Part shown: one piece after another, positions 16,294 to 24,279 of the stretch
Layout of the letters: every line of letters begins with the position of its first letter
How positions within the stretch are numbered: position 1 is the first letter of the stretch
Origin: Rathayibacter sp. VKM Ac-2759
Lineage (GTDB): Bacteria > Actinomycetota > Actinomycetes > Actinomycetales > Microbacteriaceae
DNA length: 64,000 bases
NCBI RefSeq assembly: GCF_009834225.1
Contig: NZ_CP047176.1
Coordinates: 372,001-436,000 of the forward strand
Direction of reading: 5' to 3'
Notes under the pieces: generated by a model
Database searches by the model: none
What the model was told of the DNA's origin: nothing
What the model saw: only the letters and a program-made list of their open reading frames with translations
Made by a program: the position numbers and the translations under genes

Positions 16294-18852
16294 TCAGCGC
16301 GCGGTGCGTCGACGGCGGGTCAGGCCGAGCGCGAGCGCTCCGCCGGCCATCAGGGTCAGCGCCGCGGCGGTGACCCAGCCCGTCTCGACTCCCGTGCTGG
16401 CGAGTCCCGAGCCGGGGCTCGAGGGCGTCGTGCCGGCAGCGGGAGCCGCGGTCGCGGTCGGGTGGGCACTCGGCGCGGTCGTCGGTGCGGCGGTGGGCTC
16501 CGCGGTCGGCGCGACCGTCGGCTCAGCAGTCGGCCCGGCGGTCGGCGCGACCGTGGGCACGGCGGTCGGCACGGCCGTCGCCGTCGGAGTCGGCACCGGC
16601 GCGGCGCCGAACACCTCCGTCGCGCTGCCGAGCGACGCGAGCACCGTCTCGCCGTTCGCGTCGTCCACCGCGTCGTTGTCCGTCACCACGAACACCTCGC
16701 CCGAGCCGGTGATCCCGAGCCCCTCGAGCTTCTCCTGCGTCCAGCCGTTGCCGGCCTCGAGCGCGGGCAGCACGTCGGCGGCGAGCGTCTTCTCGAGAAC
16801 GGGGAGCTCCTCGCCGACGGCGGCACCCGCTCCGCCGGGCAGCGGGACCGTGTAGACGGCCTTGAGCGCCGCCTCCGGCCCATTGCGCTTGTCGCGCTCG
16901 ATCACGGCGAGCGTGCCCGCCGGGGTCAGCGTGATCTCGGAGAGACCGTTCCAGTCGCCCTCGGCACCGGAGGCGGCCTCGAGCGGGTAGCCGAAGAAGC
17001 TCCAGCTCGCGGCGGCGACGTCGTAGCGCCCGATCCGGACGATGCCGTCGGCGTCGATCGAGGCCTCGCGCTGCAGCGCGGTCCAGACGATCTCGCCGTC
17101 GGTGCCCTGCTCGACGGTCACGCCCTCGAAGCCCTGCGAGCCGAGCGCGTCGGCGACCTCGGTCGGCAGCGCGATGCGCGACGTCACCGCGCCGGAGCCG
17201 TCGAGCTCGAGCAGTGCGTTCTCGGGACCGGTTGCGCCCTCGGTGACGGCCCAGAAGCCTCCGTCGGCGCGTGCCGCGATGCCCTCGAGGTCGAGGGCCG
17301 CCGGCTCGCCGCCCTCGGTGACCGTCAGCGACGAGTCGATGAGGGCCGGGGTGACGGAGGTGTCGATCGAGTAGACCTCGCTCGGCGCGTAGGCGCTGTC
17401 GCTCACGGCGTAGAGGCGGTCGGCGTCCACCGGATCGCCCGACAGGCCCGAGAGCGCGCCCCAGGGCAGCGGCGAGCCGTCGGCATCGGCGGAGACGATC
17501 GCGGGGAACGCGGGCGAGGAGGCGCCGAGCGCGTAGAGCTGCACGCTCGCGCGGACCGCCGCCTCGGCGTCGTCGGTCTCGCTCGACACGACGAGCAGGT
17601 CGCGCTCGGGCAGGGCGAGCAGCCCCTCCGGCCCGGGCGTCGACGGCAGAGCCTGCACGAAGCGCGGAGCCGTCGGGTCGCTCACGTCGTAGACCGCAAC
17701 GAAGTTGGCGCGCTCGGCGCCGACGAAGACGTAGGGCACGCCGTCGAAGGTCGCCGAGAGCAGCCCCTCGGGCTCGGAGCCCTTGGCGTCGGAGCGCTTG
17801 TCCGGGTACAGGCCCAGGCTCACGGCCAGGTGGTCGAAGCTGCTGCCGGCGTCCCAGGTGACGGCTCCGGTGGCCGCGTCGAGGATCGACCAGCCGCGGG
17901 TGCCGCCCTTCCAGTCGCCCTCGTTCGCGATGGCGACGTGGTCCTCGCCGACCCAGCCGATCGCGTCGGGCTCGCGGGGCACGTCGGTGATCGAGCCGGT
18001 CAGCTCGATGTGGTCGTCGTCGAGGGTGTCGATCCCGGTCACGGAGGCGGTGCCCGCGGAGTAGGAGGCGGTCACGGTGCGCGTGGCCAGGTCGACGATC
18101 GCGACGGCGTTGTTCTCCTGCAGCGTCACCGCGACGGCGGTGTCGGCCGGGTTGATCGAGACGTACTCGGGCTCGGGGTCGCTCGGGGTGTCGAGGCCCG
18201 CGAGACCGGTCATGTCGATGTGCTCGGCGACCCACGTGGTGGGGTCTCCCGCGAGGTCCATCACCACGAGCTCGCCGGCGGGCGCCTGCGGGAGGTCGCC
18301 CTCCTCGCCGCCCTCGGGCGTGAACTCCTCGTCGCGCTGGTTCTCGATCGCGATGACGGCGGTGTCGCCCGCGGTGGTCACGTCGATGGAGTCGGGCTGG
18401 CCGCCGAGCTCGATGGTCGCGACGGGCGCGAGGTCGTCGGCGTGGAGCACGCTGACGTGGCCGGAGGGGTTCGCGAAGTCGCCGTCGCTCGTGTCGACGA
18501 CCGCGAGCACGTACTCGCCGGTCGCGTAGACCGAGGTGGGCTCGCCTCCGACACCCACGCCACCGAGGGGCTCCGGAGCATCGGGGTCGCTGATGTCGAG
18601 GACGTTGATGCGCTGCCCGGCCGAGTCGGTCGAGTAGACCAGGCGGCCGTCGGGCGAGGCGCTCGAGATCTCGGCGACGGCGGAGTCGGCGGCCGGGTCG
18701 GCGGCGTTGAGGTACGCGGGCACGGTCGCGATGCGCGTGAAGAAGGAGTCACCCGCAGCGGCGGCGGGCAGAGCGGCACCGAGTGTGCAGCTCGCGAGGG
18801 TGAGGGCGATCGCGACGCCGACGGTGCGGCGGGGGGCGGGGTGACGGGGCAC
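16294..18852 (-). CDS. Surface-anchored esterase-like/phytase-family protein with LASTG sorting signal
   Basis: An 852-residue exported protein. A signal peptide covers residues 1 to about 33 (APRRTVGVAIALTLASCTLG...PAAAAG). Residues about 35-450 form a choice-of-anchor-I-type beta-propeller with repeated LDISDPDAPEPLGGV-like blades. About 455-745 form the esterase-like activity of phytase domain (AALDLEGIAARADGGFW). A Pro/Thr-rich spacer (PT-x-x repeats) spans about 750-815. The tail is LASTG (about 817-821), a hydrophobic segment and RRRRTAR. LAXTG is the sorting motif recognised by class E sortases of high-GC actinobacteria. A role in phosphate or phytate release at the cell surface is inference. 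Confidence 0.85.
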   Translation of the reverse strand: MPRHPAPRRTVGVAIALTLASCTLGAALPAAAAGDSFFTRIATVPAYLNAADPAADSAVAEISSASPDGRLVYSTDSAGQRINVLDISDPDAPEPLGGVGVGGEPTSVYATGEYVLAVVDTSDGDFANPSGHVSVLHADDLAPVATIELGGQPDSIDVTTAGDTAVIAIENQRDEEFTPEGGEEGDLPQAPAGELVVMDLAGDPTTWVAEHIDMTGLAGLDTPSDPEPEYVSINPADTAVAVTLQENNAVAIVDLATRTVTASYSAGTASVTGIDTLDDDHIELTGSITDVPREPDAIGWVGEDHVAIANEGDWKGGTRGWSILDAATGAVTWDAGSSFDHLAVSLGLYPDKRSDAKGSEPEGLLSATFDGVPYVFVGAERANFVAVYDVSDPTAPRFVQALPSTPGPEGLLALPERDLLVVSSETDDAEAAVRASVQLYALGASSPAFPAIVSADADGSPLPWGALSGLSGDPVDADRLYAVSDSAYAPSEVYSIDTSVTPALIDSSLTVTEGGEPAALDLEGIAARADGGFWAVTEGATGPENALLELDGSGAVTSRIALPTEVADALGSQGFEGVTVEQGTDGEIVWTALQREASIDADGIVRIGRYDVAAASWSFFGYPLEAASGAEGDWNGLSEITLTPAGTLAVIERDKRNGPEAALKAVYTVPLPGGAGAAVGEELPVLEKTLAADVLPALEAGNGWTQEKLEGLGITGSGEVFVVTDNDAVDDANGETVLASLGSATEVFGAAPVPTPTATAVPTAVPTVAPTAGPTAEPTVAPTAEPTAAPTTAPSAHPTATAAPAAGTTPSSPGSGLASTGVETGWVTAAALTLMAGGALALGLTRRRRTAR

Positions 18853-18958
18853 GGGTCTCCTGAGCGGTTTCGAAGGGGAACCCGCCCACGCTCGCGCTCC
18901 CGGGTGAACACCCGGCCGTCCCGAGGTGTCCGCCCGGCGAACGCCCGGTATCGCCGCA

Positions 18959-19023
18959 CGACATCAGCCGAGGAGGGGGTCCCTCGCTCGACAGAGGAGG
19001 GACCGCCGTCTCAGCTGATGTCG
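18959..19023. terminator. Two-tier hairpin after the Gfo/Idh/MocA gene
   Basis: Outer arms CGACATCAGC and GCTGATGTCG pair perfectly. An inner stem is formed by GGTCCCTC and the GAGGAGGGACC side. The structure begins 8 bp after the stop of the leftward oxidoreductase gene and lies upstream of the esterase promoter; it is a likely terminator. Confidence 0.65.
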
Positions 19024-19030
19024 TGCGCGC

Positions 19031-20119
19031 TCAGCCCGCGAGGCCCGCCGCTGCCGAGCCCCAGGCCGCGAGCGCCGCCCGCACGCGCTCGTCGCGCGCC
19101 TGCTCGAGCGCCTGGGCGTACCCCTCCTCGAGCACGTCGTCGATGCGCACGCGCGCCGCGGTCTCGGAGGAGCGCACCGCCGCCTCCACCATCGCGAGGC
19201 TCCGCACGTTCGAGTGGACCTCGCCCGACGGGGTGGCCCCCGTCTTCAACGCCGAGACGAACTCGGCGAGCGAGCCCGCGATCTCCTGCGGCACCGGATC
19301 CAGCGCCGCCACCTGCACTGTGTCCGACTCGCGCGCCTGCCACTCCGGAGCGCCGTCGCCGTCCCAGTGCGCCGTGCCGCCCGCGCCGTTGACGCGCCAG
19401 TCGCCGTTCCACGAGGTCTCGAGGCCGTCGGCGCACCAGCTGCCGGTGTAGCTGAAGCGCACTCCGCCGGCGAACTCGAACACGGCGCTCGCCGCCGCTC
19501 CGTCGGCGTACCAGCTCCAGCCCGGGTTGTACTCCTCGCAGTAGACGGCGACGGGGTCGCTGTCGAGCAGGTAGCGCGCCGCGTCGAACGCGTGGATCGC
19601 CATGTCGACGAGCAGCACGTGCGCCATCTCGTCGCGGAAGCCTCCGAAGCGCGGTGCCTTGGCGAACGACACGGAGGCGGTGCCCAGCTGCCCGAGCCCC
19701 GCGATCTGCTCGCGGAACGCGGCGATCGACGCGTAGTAGCGCCGCGACTGGCTGGTCATCAGCAGCCGCCCCGACACCTCGGCGGTGGCCGCGAGGATCA
19801 GCGACTCGGCGATCGTCGGCGCGATCGGCTTCTCCGAGAGCACCGGCAGCCCGGCGAAGAGCGCCTCCGAGCTCACGGGCAGGTGGGCGCGGGGCACGGT
19901 CACGTTGACGACCGCGTCGGCGCCGGCGCGCGCGGCGACCTCGGCCACGCTCCCGCCGACCGCGATCCCGCCGACCCCCTCCTCCGCTGCGGCGCGCGTC
20001 GCGAGGTCGACGTCGAGGTCGACGAGGCCGACGAGCTCGGCATCGGGGGAGTCGCGGATCGTGCGGATCCAGGCACGGCCCATCGCGCCGGCGCCCACCT
20101 GGACGAGTCGCGCGGTCAT
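19031..20119 (-). CDS. Gfo/Idh/MocA family oxidoreductase (locus 1)
   Basis: A 362-residue dehydrogenase. The N-terminal Rossmann motif is [10 protein letters not shown] (residues 7-16), followed by VDLDVD and the conserved SEKPIAPT segment near residue 97, where Lys contacts the cofactor and substrate. The C-terminal domain is the usual alpha/beta sheet. Members act on sugars, inositols or ketoglycosides with NAD(P). It overlaps the ThuA-like gene by ATGA, so they are translationally coupled. Similar Gfo-ThuA pairs are linked to disaccharide oxidation (trehalose 3-keto pathway in rhizobia), but the substrate here is not shown. Confidence 0.9.
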   Translation of the reverse strand: MTARLVQVGAGAMGRAWIRTIRDSPDAELVGLVDLDVDLATRAAAEEGVGGIAVGGSVAEVAARAGADAVVNVTVPRAHLPVSSEALFAGLPVLSEKPIAPTIAESLILAATAEVSGRLLMTSQSRRYYASIAAFREQIAGLGQLGTASVSFAKAPRFGGFRDEMAHVLLVDMAIHAFDAARYLLDSDPVAVYCEEYNPGWSWYADGAAASAVFEFAGGVRFSYTGSWCADGLETSWNGDWRVNGAGGTAHWDGDGAPEWQARESDTVQVAALDPVPQEIAGSLAEFVSALKTGATPSGEVHSNVRSLAMVEAAVRSSETAARVRIDDVLEEGYAQALEQARDERVRAALAAWGSAAAGLAG

Positions 20120-20895
20120 CGGACGAGCGCTCCCTGGTAGTCCTGGCCGTTGTAGAAGTCCTCGGTCTCGTAGCGCTGCAGCACGGGGAGGCGTCGCTCG
20201 GGCCGCTCGGTCCGCGCCCACTCCACGCCGTTCGCGATCACGCGGCGCACGTGCTCGTGGTGGTACACGGGGTAGTCCTGGTCGCCGGGCGAGAAGAAGA
20301 AGATGCGGCCGTGACCGCGCTTGTAGGTCATCCCCGAGCGGAACACCTCGCCGCCCGAGAACGTCGAGAGGAACACGAGCTCGTCGGGGGCGGGCACGTC
20401 GAAGAACTCGCCGTACATCTCCTGCTGCGGGATGACGAAGGGGTGCGGCACGCCCTGCGCGATGGGGTGGGTGGGGTCGACGGTCCAGACCAGCTCGCGG
20501 TCCTCCTCCGAGCGCCAGCGCAGCGTGCAGGTGGTGCCCATCAGCTTGCCGAAGATCTTCGACCAGTGGCCGGAGTGCAGAACGAGCAGGCCCATGCCGG
20601 CGAGGACGTGGCGGTGCACGCGCTCGACGATGGCGTCGTCGACGTCGCCGTGGGCCATGTGGCCCCACCAGACGAGGACGTCGGTGGCGTCGAGCACCTC
20701 CTCGGTGAGCCCGTGCTCGGGCTCGTCGAGCGTGGTCGTGCTCACGACGGCGCCGTCGCCGAGGTTCTCGCAGATGCCCTCCGCGATGGTCGAGTGCATG
20801 CCGTCGGGGTAGATCGCGCGGACCTTCTCCTCGACCTGCTCGTGGCGGTTCTCGCCCCAGACGAGGACGCGGACGGGGGTGGCGGGTGTGGTCAC
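20116..20895 (-). CDS. ThuA domain protein (trehalose-utilization type, locus 1)
   Basis: A 259-residue ThuA-like protein with a class I glutamine amidotransferase-like fold. Seen motifs include [11 protein letters not shown] at the N-terminus, [10 protein letters not shown] near the middle, [10 protein letters not shown], and the C-terminal [18 protein letters not shown]. ThuA relatives work in sugar catabolism beside Gfo/Idh/MocA dehydrogenases. It is the first gene of the leftward pair and is separated by 148 bp from the divergent LacI gene at 21044. A palindrome at 20951-20966 lies upstream. Confidence 0.88.
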   Translation of the reverse strand: MTTPATPVRVLVWGENRHEQVEEKVRAIYPDGMHSTIAEGICENLGDGAVVSTTTLDEPEHGLTEEVLDATDVLVWWGHMAHGDVDDAIVERVHRHVLAGMGLLVLHSGHWSKIFGKLMGTTCTLRWRSEEDRELVWTVDPTHPIAQGVPHPFVIPQQEMYGEFFDVPAPDELVFLSTFSGGEVFRSGMTYKRGHGRIFFFSPGDQDYPVYHHEHVRRVIANGVEWARTERPERRLPVLQRYETEDFYNGQDYQGALVR

Positions 20896-20950
20896 AGGGG
20901 TTCCTTCTTCGTCGATGGAGGGTCGCGTTCTGCGGCACCGGACGGGGAGC

Positions 20951-20966
20951 GGTTAAGCGCTTCACC
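20951..20966. promoter_or_regulatory. LacI-type operator between thuA-like gene and lacI-type gene
   Basis: GGTTAAGCGCTTCACC is a 16-bp palindrome with 14 of 16 bases symmetric and the central CG typical of LacI-family operators. It is placed to control both the leftward Gfo-ThuA pair and the regulator itself. Confidence 0.65.
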
Positions 20967-21043
20967 GGCCCGTGCTCCTAGACTGCGGGAGCACCCCGCC
21001 CCGCGTCAACCTCGCGCCGGCGCATCGATCGCGAGGAGGCGCC

Positions 21044-22042
21044 GTGGCCACCATGCGCGATGTCGCACGCCTCGCCGGCGTCTCGATGACGACCGTGTCC
21101 TTCGTCGTCAACGACTCCAAGCCGGTGACGCCCGAGACCCGCGCGCGCGTGCAGGAGGCGATGCGCGAGCTCGACTACCGCCCGAACGCCCTCGCCAGGG
21201 CCCTCGCCCGGCGCCGCTCGCACATCGTCGCGATCGTCTACCCGCTGGTCTCGAGCCGCCCGCTCAACACGGCCACCTCGTTCCTCACCGGCGCCGCCGA
21301 GGCCGCCGCCGAGAACGGCTACTCCATCGTGCTCTGGCCGACCGTCGGCGGATCGGAGCGGCTGGCCGACCTGCGCTCCGACGGCCTGCTCGATGGCGTC
21401 GTGCTGATGCAGGTGACCTCGGAGGACGAGCGGGTCGCGATCCTCCGCGACTCCGGCACCCCGTTCACCCTGATCGGCCGGACCCGCGACCCCTCCGCGC
21501 TCGACTGGGTCGACATCGACTTCGAGGGGATGGTCGAGGAGGCGATCGAGCGCCTGGCCGCGCTCGGCCACTCCCGCATCGGGCTGGTGCTCGGCGGCGA
21601 GGGCTCCGACTTCGGCCCGTACGCGCGCACCGAGGAGGCGTTCGGGCGCGCGTGCGCCGAGCGCGGGCTCACCGGGTCGCTCCTGCGCTGCGACGAGTCG
21701 CCGGCGGGCGGTCGCGCGCTGGCCCGCTCGCTCGACGCCGGCGCGCTCACGGCGGTCGTGGTCATCAACGGAGGCGCCGCCGTCGGCTTCGCGCACGAGC
21801 TGCGGCACCGCGGGGTGCGGGTGCCCGACGACCTCTCGATCGTGCTGCTCGCCTCCGACCCAGACGTCGCCGACCTCGCCGACCCGACCCTCGACCTGCT
21901 CGTCGGCCCCGGCCACGCCCTCGGCCGCCGCGGCGTGGAGGCGCTGCTCGCGCGCCTCGCCGACCCCGCCGCGCCCCTGCTGCAGGAGCGCATCGGCGGC
22001 CCGTGGCGCGAGGGCGGGTCGGTCGCGGCGCCTCGGGCGTGA
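21044..22042 (+). CDS. LacI family transcriptional regulator (locus 1)
   Basis: A 332-residue repressor. The N-terminal helix-turn-helix and hinge read ATMRDVARLAGVSMTTVSFV followed by PNALARALARR; the rest is a periplasmic-binding-protein-like sensor domain. The GTG at 21044 is preferred because AGGAGG (21034-21039) precedes it by 4 nt; an ATG at 21053 is the alternative. It is divergent from the ThuA/Gfo pair and is followed by a perfect hairpin. Confidence 0.9.
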   Translation: MATMRDVARLAGVSMTTVSFVVNDSKPVTPETRARVQEAMRELDYRPNALARALARRRSHIVAIVYPLVSSRPLNTATSFLTGAAEAAAENGYSIVLWPTVGGSERLADLRSDGLLDGVVLMQVTSEDERVAILRDSGTPFTLIGRTRDPSALDWVDIDFEGMVEEAIERLAALGHSRIGLVLGGEGSDFGPYARTEEAFGRACAERGLTGSLLRCDESPAGGRALARSLDAGALTAVVVINGGAAVGFAHELRHRGVRVPDDLSIVLLASDPDVADLADPTLDLLVGPGHALGRRGVEALLARLADPAAPLLQERIGGPWREGGSVAAPRA

Positions 22043-22058
22043 CGCCCACCATCCGCTC

Positions 22059-22084
22059 GCGAGGGAACCCGCTGGTTCCCTCGC
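22059..22084. terminator. Perfect hairpin terminator of lacI (locus 1)
   Basis: Arms GCGAGGGAACC and GGTTCCCTCGC (11 bp, perfect) with loop CGCT lie 16 bp after the LacI stop. The arm sequence GAGGGAACC recurs in the terminator at 15162-15250. Confidence 0.75.
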
Positions 22085-22115
22085 CGGCACGCTGGTGCAG
22101 CGGCGTCGCCAGCCT

Positions 22116-22151
22116 GCTGGTCGAGTAGCCCCGCAGGGGCGTATCGAGACC
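22116..22151. repeat. REP-like dispersed palindrome, copy 3
   Basis: GCTGGTCGAGTAGCCCC then GCAGGGGCGTATCGAGACC. It is a variant of the element at 415 and 11865, and it forms an inverted pair with the copy at 22197-22240. Confidence 0.75.
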
Positions 22152-22196
22152 CACCGGCTTCAGCGGATCCGCTCGACGCTCTCCGTTCTGACAGAG

Positions 22197-22240
22197 GTGG
22201 ATCTCGATACTCGCGCTGCGCGCGCTACTCGATCAGCAGG
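22197..22240. repeat. REP-like dispersed palindrome, copy 4 (inverted)
   Basis: GTGGATCTCGATACTCGC, a short GC-rich loop, then GCGCTACTCGATCAGCAGG; this is the reverse orientation of copies 1-3. The pair 22116-22240 resembles a BIME-type arrangement. No gene is seen in 22085-22257. Confidence 0.75.
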
Positions 22241-22257
22241 CAGGGGGGGGCCGTGGG

Positions 22258-22884
22258 TCAGAGCTGAGGTTGCGCCGCCTGGGCGTGGGTGTCTACCCAG
22301 CCGATCAGCCCCTCGACGGCCGTCCAAGCGTCCCGGATCGCGGCCGGCGGCGCGGTGACGGGCAGGCGCGTGAGCGCGGCGTAGTGCGTGAGGCGGAGCA
22401 GCTCGATCCGCGGGTGGTCGCGGTCGTACCCGCGAGGGGCCGTCTTCAGCGACGGCCCGGCCATCTCGAAGCCCGCGCTCGTGAGCGCGTCGATGATCTC
22501 GGCGAGGCGGGCTCCGGCGGTGGGGACCGCGTCGATGGCGGCCCGAGCGCGCGCCAGCTGGTCGCGGCTGGGCTCGTACAGTCCTCCGCCGACGTCGAGG
22601 TGCGCGGCGTCGACGCTGAGGTACACCCCTCCGACGCTGCCGGCCCACATGCTGGCGCTGGTCTTGTACGGCGACTTGTCGCGGCTGAAACGGACGTCGC
22701 GGTTCGGTCGCATGACCCGGCCGGGGCCGTACTCGGGCTCGGCTTCCCCGAGGAGGTCCTCGAGGGGCTGGCGGAGGGCGTCGACGTACTCCTGGCGGTG
22801 CTCGTCGAAGAACTGCCGCGAGTTGTTCTCGGTCAGTGCAGCCAGGAACGCGCTCGCGTCCGACCCGAACCCGGTGAAAGCCAT
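22258..22884 (-). CDS. DUF2461 domain-containing protein
   Basis: A 208-residue soluble protein matching DUF2461: the N-terminal NNSRQFFDEHRQEYVDALR, then VRFSRDKSPYKTSASMW and the C-terminal LKTAPRGYDRDHPRIELLR. The family is widespread and its function is unknown. The ATG at 22884 begins MAFTGFGSD, where family members start; a longer upstream reading is not supported. It follows the REP pair and is transcribed leftward on its own. Confidence 0.85.
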   Translation of the reverse strand: MAFTGFGSDASAFLAALTENNSRQFFDEHRQEYVDALRQPLEDLLGEAEPEYGPGRVMRPNRDVRFSRDKSPYKTSASMWAGSVGGVYLSVDAAHLDVGGGLYEPSRDQLARARAAIDAVPTAGARLAEIIDALTSAGFEMAGPSLKTAPRGYDRDHPRIELLRLTHYAALTRLPVTAPPAAIRDAWTAVEGLIGWVDTHAQAAQPQL

Positions 22885-23038
22885 GTCACCACTCTGCCCG
22901 CGATACCGTCCGGACGTGCTCGACACGGCGTCCACTCGCGGCCGTCGCCCCGTCCGACGGACGAGGTCTACGGGGCGATCGGCACGGGGTCCGCGACCCG
23001 CGGACCGGCGCGGCCACGTCACTCCGTCCCCTCCGGCC

Positions 23039-23836
23039 CTAGGGGACGATCGAGTCGATGTAGCCGCCGTCGACCCGCACGGCCGCGCCCGTGGTCGCCG
23101 ACGCGAGCGGGGACGCGAGGTAGACGACCATGTTCGCGATCTCCTCCGGCTCGATCAGGCGCTTCAGCAGCGACTGCGGGCGGTGCAGGCGCATGAACTC
23201 GCGCTGCGCCTCCTCCCAGGGCAGGTCGTCGCCGACCAGCGAGTGCACGAAGTCCTCGACGCCTCCCGTGTGCGTCGGCCCGGCGAGCACGCTGTTGACG
23301 GTGACCCCGGTGCCGGCCGCGGCCTTCGCGAAGCCGCGCGACACTCCCAGCAGCGCCGTCTTCGACACTCCGTAGTGGATCATCTCGGCGGGAGTGACGA
23401 CGGCGGAGTCGCTGCCGATGTACATCACGCGCCCCCAGCCCCGCTCGGTCATCCCCGGCAGGTACGCGCGGGTGAGCCGCACGCCCGTGAGTACGTTGAC
23501 CTCGAAGTAGCGGCGCCACTCGTCGTCGGTGATGTCGAGCGGGTCGGCGCTGCCGAAGATCCCGAGGTTGTTGACGAGCACGTCGAGCGTCGGCACGGCC
23601 GCGAGCAGGGTGTCGGTGCCGTCATCGCTCGACACGTCGGCCGCGACCCCCGTGACCGAGGCGCCGGGCACGGCCGCGGTCACCTCGCCGATCGCGCGGT
23701 CCACCGACTCCTGCGAGCGCGCGTTGACCACGACCGCGGCGCCGGCGCGCGCCAGCCCGATCGCGATGGCGAGGCCGATGCCCTGCCCCGATCCGGTCAC
23801 GAGGGCGGTGCGCCCCGTCAGGTCCAAGCCGATCAT
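23039..23836 (-). CDS. SDR family NAD(P)-dependent oxidoreductase
   Basis: A 265-residue classical SDR: TGSGQGIGLAIAIGLARAGA at the N-terminus, VLVNNLGIFG, the catalytic Tyr in YGVSKTALLG, and a C-terminal VRVDGGYIDSIVP ending. It resembles oxidoreductases annotated as 3-oxoacyl-ACP reductase-like, but the substrate is not determined. The ATG at 23836 begins MIGLDLTGRTALVTG. It is transcribed away from the ABC-F gene, with 443 bp of non-coding sequence between them. Confidence 0.88.
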   Translation of the reverse strand: MIGLDLTGRTALVTGSGQGIGLAIAIGLARAGAAVVVNARSQESVDRAIGEVTAAVPGASVTGVAADVSSDDGTDTLLAAVPTLDVLVNNLGIFGSADPLDITDDEWRRYFEVNVLTGVRLTRAYLPGMTERGWGRVMYIGSDSAVVTPAEMIHYGVSKTALLGVSRGFAKAAAGTGVTVNSVLAGPTHTGGVEDFVHSLVGDDLPWEEAQREFMRLHRPQSLLKRLIEPEEIANMVVYLASPLASATTGAAVRVDGGYIDSIVP

Positions 23837-23912
23837 CCGACGCTCCGCTCCTGCGCGCCGCCCGCGGGCACGCTCCCCGTCGAGCGTGCCACACGCGCCA
23901 CATCCGGCGCCC

Positions 23913-23986
23913 GGCGCGTTCGATCCGTCACGAACGGCTCCCTCCCGCGACTCCAGGGGGCCGTTCGTGACGGATCGGATCGCGCC
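23913..23986. repeat. Long inverted repeat in the 443-bp SDR/ABC-F gap
   Basis: GATCCGTCACGAACGGC at 23922-23938 pairs perfectly with its complement at 23960-23976 across a 21-nt loop, and GGCGCG/CGCGCC extend the stem. It lies in the non-coding interval 23837-24279. That interval also holds a 7-bp hairpin (CTGCGTC/GACGCAG, 24150-24166) and the ABC-F leader hairpins. No convincing gene or tRNA was found there. Confidence 0.8.
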
Positions 23987-24218
23987 GGTCCGGGTGGCCT
24001 TGCGCTCGCGTGCGGGCCGCGCGTAGCGTGCACGGGTACCTCGTCGCGAGCAGCGATGTCGGAGCGGCCACCTCACCGGCCGACCTGGCGGCTCGCGGAC
24101 ACGGGGGCTCCCCGCACGGAAGACGGTCCTTTGCGCATCAGCACCGGTACTGCGTCCACGACGCAGACGCTGCCCTCGCACTGACGACCCCCGTGCCCGC
24201 CCCCTGAGGGCGAGGTCG

Positions 24219-24261
24219 GCGCTCCCCTCACCCGGGAGCGCGGTGGTCGGCGTGCGCCGAC
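24219..24261 (+). promoter_or_regulatory. Two tandem hairpins directly upstream of the ABC-F gene
   Basis: GCGCTCCC/GGGAGCGC with a 7-nt loop (24219-24241) is followed by GTCGGCG/CGCCGAC with a TG loop (24246-24261). The ABC-F start is 18 bp further on. Antibiotic-responsive ABC-F genes are often controlled by such attenuating leaders. No clear leader peptide was identified. Confidence 0.45.
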
Positions 24262-24279
24262 ACCGACACCGGGAGCACC

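Noticed and set aside
16147..19392. A 1081-codon forward frame opposite the wall-anchored protein
   Set aside because: The reverse-strand gene has a signal peptide, domains and a sorting signal; the forward frame is repetitive Gly/Arg/Val sequence without any motif.
22160..22648. A 162-codon reverse frame overlapping the DUF2461 gene
   Set aside because: Its translation is Arg-rich and lacks motifs, while the overlapping DUF2461 frame matches its family across the whole length.
24010..24207. A 65-codon forward ORF upstream of the ABC-F gene as a leader peptide
   Set aside because: No Shine-Dalgarno and no recognisable composition. It may be chance in GC-rich sequence.
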